From NCBI GenBank assembly GCA_036939975.1, contig JALLPB010002969.1, positions 1 to 12,675 of the forward strand: a stretch of DNA of 12,675 nt. Reading direction: 5' to 3'. Below the pieces are notes generated by a model. The model worked only from the letters and a program-made list of their open reading frames with translations, was not told the DNA's origin and searched no databases. The translations under genes were made by a program, and so were the position numbers. Numbering within the stretch: position 1 is the stretch's first letter; the number at the start of each line of letters is the position of its first letter. Of the stretch, positions 7,410 through 12,675 are shown in pieces. Source of the DNA: Cyclostephanos tholiformis. Its lineage: Eukaryota; Bacillariophyta; Thalassiosirophyceae; Thalassiosirales; Thalassiosiraceae.

Positions 7410-10358
7410 TTAGATTCGGCTCCATTTCTGATGTTTCACCACAATCGACCTCCACTTCTGGCATAACCCTGTACTGGAGGATGATGCAATTCTTTGTGCC
7501 ATGGTTGAACTTCCTACAATCCGTCCAGTCTCTTTTTTCTTTGGATTCGTCTCACCACGTGAAGCTGTTGCACGTGCCATCTTCTTCTTCGTATTGTTCA
7601 TGGCTCCTTGGGCATCCGGATTTGTTTCCTGCTAGCCAAGCAAGTGCCCCTCTTTTACCGACTGAATGGTATGTGAGCATGCTGGATACACATCAATAGG
7701 CAGTTGCTTTTGCCACTGATCCTGGTGCCACCACCACCAAAGCATAATAGATACTGCCGTAATGACGGGCGGTGGCTTGCCACTCTGTACAGTGGCCACC
7801 ATGTGATCACATGGTGCTGCCGATATCTTGTCCCTTTTACAGCTACAGACTCCAAAGTGAGATCCATTGATTGGCTCCTTAGGGAATGTACATGTGTAAT
7901 GATTGTACCCCGCACCAATCCGCTGTACGAGGCATTTCCATTCATCATCTTGTTTTGCAACAGTTACCCAAAAACTTGTCTTGCTGATATCATCTACTAT
8001 GCTCTTAATTTCCTCAACTCTTGCCAGTGTTAATGATGATTCCCATTTCCATGCCTTTTTCTTTTGCTTGAAAAAATGATTGCATTCAAGCTTTAGTAGC
8101 AACAGGAATGCATTGAGAAGATCCATGGCAGTACGTGTATGCATGGTCATCTTGATTGTTGCATTCATTGACTCAGCTCTGCTTGAGGCAGAGCAGTGGT
8201 ACATGGTGTATATGTTGTCGCCCTGACTGCACTGTGCCGCAGGATATTGTGATGTGTCCAGAATAGAGTTGAGATAGTTCAGATCAAAATTGTCCATCTT
8301 GGGGAGGTGCTCAGTCTTATAGTGTTCAAGTAGTACTAATGAATGGGCAGAAACTAGCTTGTTATACATCCACATAGCAGTATACGGAATTCCCCCCCTC
8401 CTCCTCCACCGCACTTCTTCATGATATTCTGCCGATGGTACCATGAGCAGTGGAATTGGTCAACATTTGGCATTTCATTGGCTAGTGCGCCAATCTGTCC
8501 CTTATCTTGATCAGTAATAATCATCACATCATCAGCCTTCATCTCAGGGTGCAAACTTTTCACAAACTTCCAAAAAGAGTGCCAGGATTCTGCATTCTTG
8601 TTCCCAAAGATTATAGCAAATCCAACCAAGGACATGTTTGAGTTCACCATGATGCCATAGCAACTTAACAGAGTATACTTCCCAAACTGTAGATGACATG
8701 CATCTGCCATAAACACCTCCTGCAGATATGGAACAGTAGTTTTGCTGAACAAAGGTGCAAAAAAATTCCATTAAGGAACTTGAGGGGAGGAAATTAATTC
8801 GCGGAGCCCAACTGCTTCATCAGCACATCGGCATTCTTAGATTTCCACTGAGTAATGAATGATAAGCATTTATGTGCCAATAGAGGTTTGAGCTTACATT
8901 CCTTATGACGATTCATCTCATCCATGATGACATTCTTCTCCATGTTGCAAAAAATGTCCTTACAAGGCTTGAAATCGAGCACTAAATGATGACCATCACG
9001 CTAAAACTCCTCATGTAGAAACATAGCAAATCCAACATTGCCCTCAGGATCACCAAAGATCAGCTTCCAAGCTTCAGTTCTTGCATTCTGAATAATTGCA
9101 TTAGAAAAGCAATACCTATGTCCATATGGCTCAAGCAATGCTTGAAGAACCTGAGCAGAAGCCATGGGAGTTTCTGTGATCAAATCAGCAATCAGCGGCA
9201 TGAGCCTTGTACAGTGACTGCTTCTCAGTAGTACATTTTTCCTTAGTTGTATCTTCTCCCAATGAACTCATTGGTAAACTTGACTTCTCAATACAGACGT
9301 GGCACCTTGTAATCTTACAACCCTCTGCCTTGGAGTTTGTCATGTAAACAAAGAAGCCATCCTTTCCTACACAGATCAACTTGGCCACGTCACTCTTCCT
9401 TGTCAAAAAATAAAGCTGGTGAAGATTTGCCTCTTCGGCTACTCAAAGGAGAATATATTTGCAATAAGGAAATGTAAGTCCTACACGCAATTGCTAACAT
9501 CTCACCTGGTCTATGGTATGAAGCATTGGTGATAGGTTGCAAGTAAATAACACAGTTGCTGTGCTTTCATTGTGGTGAACCTCCATGACACACAACCTAA
9601 TGTGCCAACTCACATTGAGGTGTCTCTTCCTCTTTTTTGTAAACTCGTCTTCAGTAACCTGTCTCTCAACTGAGGACATTCCACCATAGCATGGCTTCCG
9701 AGGACCATCCTTGACACACTTAGGACAGCCGCGCCTTACCAACTTCTTCACTCTAGTTGGGATAGTACTCTCTAAACACCTAACCTCCTCATCTAAATTA
9801 AGATCCACCAGAAGATGATCCTTGTCATAGGAGTCCTCTTACCACTCGGGGTCCTTCTTGAGGCTTGATATGTTGGAATAGCTTGAGGAAATGGTCATCA
9901 ATTAGATTGTTGAGTCTTTGTATATGTTCATCCAGGCCATATTCATTGGGTAGGAAGTCTTGGGATTTGGCGTGGAGAAGATCGGCCTGCAAAAGATAGT
10001 AATCTTCGTCACATTCTCCAGAAGTCTTCGAGGGGGGAGGGGGGGCAGCTGCAGCAGAGGCCTCAACCTAATTGTCATCTTCCTTACTTGGACCTGGGGG
10101 GGGGGGAAGGGAGGCATTCTTACTGGCTTCCAAAAGAGCTTCAATGCCACCTAGTAAATTTTTTGGCTGTACGGCAATATCCTCTGGATCTGCAGCCACA
10201 TCCAACATCATGAGCATCTCCTGCAATTCTTCAATGGCAGGAAATGGGGTGTAGTCAGCATGATGAGTTGTTATCACCTTTGGTGGACTTGGAAAGGGAG
10301 TTCTATTGTCACGTGCTGGGTACCACCTGCTGCTATTGCTGCAAGGTGGATCCTGCAC
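7410..10358 (-). pseudogene. Mutator-like (MULE) transposase, decayed
   Basis: Remnant of a transposase read leftward in pieces. N-terminal acidic/Pro-rich part 10358 to about 9840; Cys/His-containing part 9808-9506; then exons 9415-8813 and 8744 onward, across introns 9416-9505 (GTGAGA...CACCAG, phase 0) and 8745-8812 (GTTGGG...TTGTTCAG, phase 2). The MULE core is clear: Asp in FMADACHLQFG (8704-8702), Asp in IITDQDKG (8512-8510), the FHCSWYH motif, CGGGGG...YTAMWMYN, Glu in SSRAESMN (8174-8172), and a SWIM zinc finger CSC...PCDH (7847-7803). Breaks: TAG 10070-10068; a frame change near 9840-9900 with TAA 9841-9839; a frame change near 9190-9205; TAG 9003-9001; a frame change at the seven-G run 8392-8398; TAG 7634-7632, after which the Lys-rich tail stays open to 7410. 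No in-frame ATG starts the N-terminal piece, so the true 5' end is unknown. The catalytic residues survive but the gene cannot be translated as written. Confidence 0.85.
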
Positions 10359-10578
10359 CAGGCATCACTGCAGCAGTATGCTTGAAAAAGAGCATTAATG
10401 ATGATAAAATCTACCTCTTAGATTTATGAGTGCAATGCTCGACTACTCTAGAAAAAGTGATGACATTGTGCTGTTGCCAGCATGTGGAGTGGCTGGAACA
10501 GTCAGTGAGGGAGGAGAAAGCAATCTGGTACATCTGGCCTAGGTTGCTGGATCTGTACAAGCTAATATCGAATATCGA
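10359..10578. other. Flank between the MULE remnant and the palindromes
   Basis: Only short frames are present, for example a 60-codon plus-strand frame at 10430-10612 with an ATG and no recognisable motif except that it ends inside the palindrome cluster as DNFKV. The MULE 5' terminal repeat or first exon may lie here, but I could not identify either. Confidence 0.3.
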
Positions 10579-10733
10579 TAACTTCAAAGTTACGTACATA
10601 GCTCTGTCGTAACTTCGAAGTTATGGGTTCATACACAAACATAATTTTGACATTACGGGAAATGTAGTCATTTTGTAAGGGTCATATTCAATTATAGATG
10701 GAAGGGGTAACCCATAACTTCGAAGTTATGGGT
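10579..10733. repeat. Three related palindromes, TAACTTCGAAGTTA type
   Basis: TAACTTCRAAGTTA occurs at about 10579-10592 (with A in place of G at the centre), 10610-10623 and 10715-10728. The last is the middle of a perfect 24-base palindrome, 10710-10733. In addition 10610-10629 and 10709-10728 are 20-base inverted copies enclosing about 80 bases, so the segment 10610-10728 has the form of a miniature inverted-repeat element. Read on the plus strand each copy encodes Asn-Phe-Glu/Lys-Val, so a repeated coding module is an alternative explanation. Confidence 0.75.
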
Positions 10734-10847
10734 AGCCTCAAATATATGATTTACGGCAGCATGGACAACGAGACCGGTGAGGTTGTCATGAGGGGACTGT
10801 ACATCGGCAACAACGTGCGGTGCTATGACATAAAGCAGTCGACATGA
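10728..10847 (+). CDS. Short plus-strand frame, possible gene fragment
   Basis: ATG at 10728, inside the last palindrome, opens 39 codons to TGA 10845-10847. Its product has the stretch YMIYGSMDNETGEVVMRGLY. The spacing Gly-Ser, seven to Gly, eight to Tyr matches a stretch of the minus-strand gene at 11660-11589 (FKIMGSLNPVSGALKCQRMY), with mostly conservative changes between. The frame is also open upstream through the palindrome (THNFEVMGS). It is therefore a candidate fragment or exon of a related gene, in the opposite orientation. It is very short and could be chance. Confidence 0.25.
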   Translation: MGSLKYMIYGSMDNETGEVVMRGLYIGNNVRCYDIKQST

Positions 10848-11000
10848 GTGGCGGTGTTGGAGGTTGGAAGCAGCCACCGTACTTTAATTAACTGCACTAA
10901 AGCGACATAGGCAATGCATCAATCTAACTGTAATTTCTTGGAGAAGCAGTAGTTTAACAAGGCATAACATTGATCATCCTATTTAGCCCCCCAAAATGAC
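10848..11000. other. Short intergenic stretch
   Basis: Mostly AT-rich sequence following the plus-strand fragment and forming the 3' flank of the minus-strand gene that stops at 11001. No RNA gene, repeat or terminator-like structure was recognised. Confidence 0.35.
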
Positions 11001-12598
11001 TTAGAATCCAATTTGGGTGAATCCCGCCTTCTGATGGATGTGAGAAATATTGCTTTGGAATTGGAGGGGAATCATCCAATCGTTCTTTGCGGCGGAGGCT
11101 ACGGAGGATGTGCCCGGTGGGATGGGTTCCTGCATGGAGAATGCGCATTGGGGCCGTCCTCCCACCCTACCCCCGACCGTACTCATCATCCCCCCCTTGC
11201 TCCTCTTCCTCTTCTCCTTCCTGCTCATTGTCGATGCGGCGGTTCCTATTGTTGATATGGCACGAGGCGATAGCTTTGCCGTTGAGATACCACCGATGGG
11301 TGGGGCTCGAATGTCGGATGGACCGACGTCGAATCCACCACCCCCTTGACACTGGGGCGGCTTTGATCCCATGCCGCCCTTGTTGGTAGACGTTTGCGGC
11401 ATTGCTTCATCCAACGTGTCGTGCTTCTTCCACGAGCTGGCCCTCTTCTGACCCAAGCTGGGATGACCAGTCCTGCCGCCGCCCCCGCCGCCCTCGTTCA
11501 CACCGGGGACAGACAGGTCCAACACCAATGCAGGTCTCCCAACGATGGAGGACACGGCACTGGAGATGTCGGTGGGGGTCGGCGCCGGGACGTACATCCG
11601 CTGGCACTTCAGTGCCCCGGAGACAGGATTTAGCGATCCCATGATTTTGAATGCGCCGAAGTGGACGTGCAATTCCAGTAGGAGAAAGTCGCGCCGAAGT
11701 TTATCTCCCCCATCGTCGCCCACACCATCGCCACCGCCATTAACAATGACATCAGCATCGGCCTTCCTGTTGAGCATCTCATTTCACGATGATGGTTGAA
11801 TTGTTCTCGGCGAACGCCACCTTGGTGTCCGTCGGGGGCAAAGAGTTGAAGAAGAGGTAGTAGAACATCTCGCGTACGCGATCTCCACCCCCTCCACCAT
11901 GGACGTTGGCTATAACATTCCTAAAGTGCCCCTCAAACCTCCCGGAGGATGGACACGTCCCTGGGGGGAGGGATGTGGATGCCTCGGAGAACGGCATGTC
12001 GCCATAGGTCCTAACAGACAACCGACGCGTCATTGTCCCACCGCCAGATGACGCATCAGCTCTCATTATCAAGTTCTTGCCACCGACACTGTCGGGACTG
12101 GGGGAAGAGATGGATGAGGAGGACCATCGGGCGCACTCCCAGCTGAGGCGGTCATTCCTTTTGCCGTCTTTGGCATAGACAATGGCATGCCATCATTACC
12201 GATCATCCCCAACCCACCCTTGCATCCTGTGTCATCGCTCGTCGCAGTTCCCCTGACGACTGCATTGACAATTCCTCCCCCTCCCCCCCTGCCATCCCCT
12301 GCGTCCGCGATGCCGCCCCCCCTCCCTTCCCCCTCACGCATCAATGCCACAAACAATGACGATGGCACAATCACGGATGATGCATCCACGGCCGATATCC
12401 ATCGGTACTCGAACGGTCGGTTGTCGTCTTCGTCGTCACCGCATACAACAACGAAGACATCGGCGACTCGCACCCACCACTCTCCCCCCTCCTCTTCTTC
12501 CTCTTACGCCCGGGTCGTTTCTTCTCGGGCGGCGGGGGCGACGACGACGGCGACGTTCCGATCCCCTCCCCCACGAGTAACGCGACTGACTCCATCAT
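11001..12598 (-). pseudogene. GC-rich gene of about 530 residues, function unknown, with three one-base frame breaks
   Basis: ATG-ATG at 12598 is the first start after an upstream TGA in frame. Reading leftward: a Pro/Ser stretch, then a basic AT-hook/NLS-like patch (EKKRPGRKRKKRRGE); a break at the G run opposite 12484-12489; EWWVRVADVFVVVCGDDEDD and Gly-rich linkers; a break near 12183-12186; YAKDGKRNDRLSWECARWSS, MTRRLSVRTYGD and REMFYYLFFNSLPPTDTKVA; a break at the A run opposite 11782-11784, where losing one A gives STIIVNEMLNRKADADVIV; then FGAFKIMGSLNPVSGALKCQ and PAPTPTD, a Gly/Ser-rich region, a second basic patch (SRKEKRKRSKGG) and a stop at 11001. The basic patches suggest a nuclear protein. 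Protein-like sequence resumes after each break, so either a recent pseudogene or indel errors in a GC-rich, homopolymer-rich gene. No family assigned. Confidence 0.55.
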
Positions 12599-12675
12599 CT
12601 CCGTCTTCGACGCCGGCGGCGATGCAATGCGGCAATGATGCCTCCATCATCCACCTCAATATCCCCCCCCCCCCG
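12599..12675. other. Upstream edge of the GC-rich gene, ending in a 12-C run
   Basis: This is the 5' flank of the minus-strand gene, with stops in the frame just before its ATG. The last bases contain an uninterrupted run of twelve C (12663-12674), which may be where the contig or the window was cut. No promoter motif could be made out. Confidence 0.4.

Noticed and set aside
7139..7699. Plus-strand 186-codon open frame
   Set aside because: It begins at TTG, has no recognisable domain, and its 3' half is antisense to the MULE tail (7410-7699), whose composition and frame continuity are better supported. Its 5' part remains unexplained.
10715..10728. Resemblance to loxP arms (ATAACTTCG/CGAAGTTAT)
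   Set aside because: Only the outer nine bases match; the inner arm bases and the eight-base spacer of a lox site are absent, and the host is eukaryotic.
11013..11389. Several overlapping plus-strand frames
   Set aside because: Pro/Arg-rich shadows of the GC-rich minus-strand gene.
12344..12580. Arg-rich plus-strand frame
   Set aside because: Antisense reading of the region coding for the basic patch and acidic stretch on the minus strand; composition typical of a shadow frame.

Overview
This is a eukaryotic nuclear window, most likely from a centric diatom (Thalassiosira/Skeletonema/Cyclotella type) or a close stramenopile. The grounds are short GT-AG introns (68 to 205 bases in the models below), a secreted trypsin-like protease joined by a Pro/Thr/Ser linker to a six-cysteine module of the kind common in diatom secreted proteins, and two eukaryotic DNA transposon families. 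No rRNA, tRNA, CRISPR or bacterial operon was seen. The organism call is inference.

Layout. 1-598 (minus): 5' part of a two-exon gene that runs off the left edge; function not recognised. 776-962: first copy of a dispersed repeat. 989-1428 (plus): a possible two-exon small secreted protein with an in-frame stop at codon 5. 1431-2320: mostly unassigned. 2321-3843 (minus): the best gene of the window, an intact two-exon trypsin-family protease with a TATA/CCAAT-like promoter. 4259-4440: second copy of the dispersed repeat, so the two direct copies bracket the protease block. 4767-5963 (minus): a decayed PIF/Harbinger-like DDE transposase. 6059-6359: an AT-rich array of nested palindromes with 14 GTAC tetramers in 301 bases. 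6381-6540: an 80-base duplication with the window's only N at the seam, probably an assembly join. 7410-10358 (minus): a decayed Mutator-like (MULE) transposase with its catalytic residues and SWIM zinc finger still readable. 10579-10733: three related palindromes. 10728-10847 (plus): a short open frame. 11001-12598 (minus): a GC-rich gene readable as one protein of about 530 residues only if three single-base frame breaks are bridged.

How it fits together. The protease is probably secreted and self-standing; nothing here forms a pathway. The middle and right parts are a transposon graveyard beside low-complexity, homopolymer-rich coding sequence. The nonsense codons in the transposases look like real decay. 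Some of the frame breaks in homopolymers (8392-8398, 12484-12489, 11782-11784) could be sequencing errors. The least explained structures are the GTAC palindrome array, the paired dispersed repeat, and the short plus-strand frame that shares a Gly-Ser...Gly...Tyr spacing with the neighbouring minus-strand gene.
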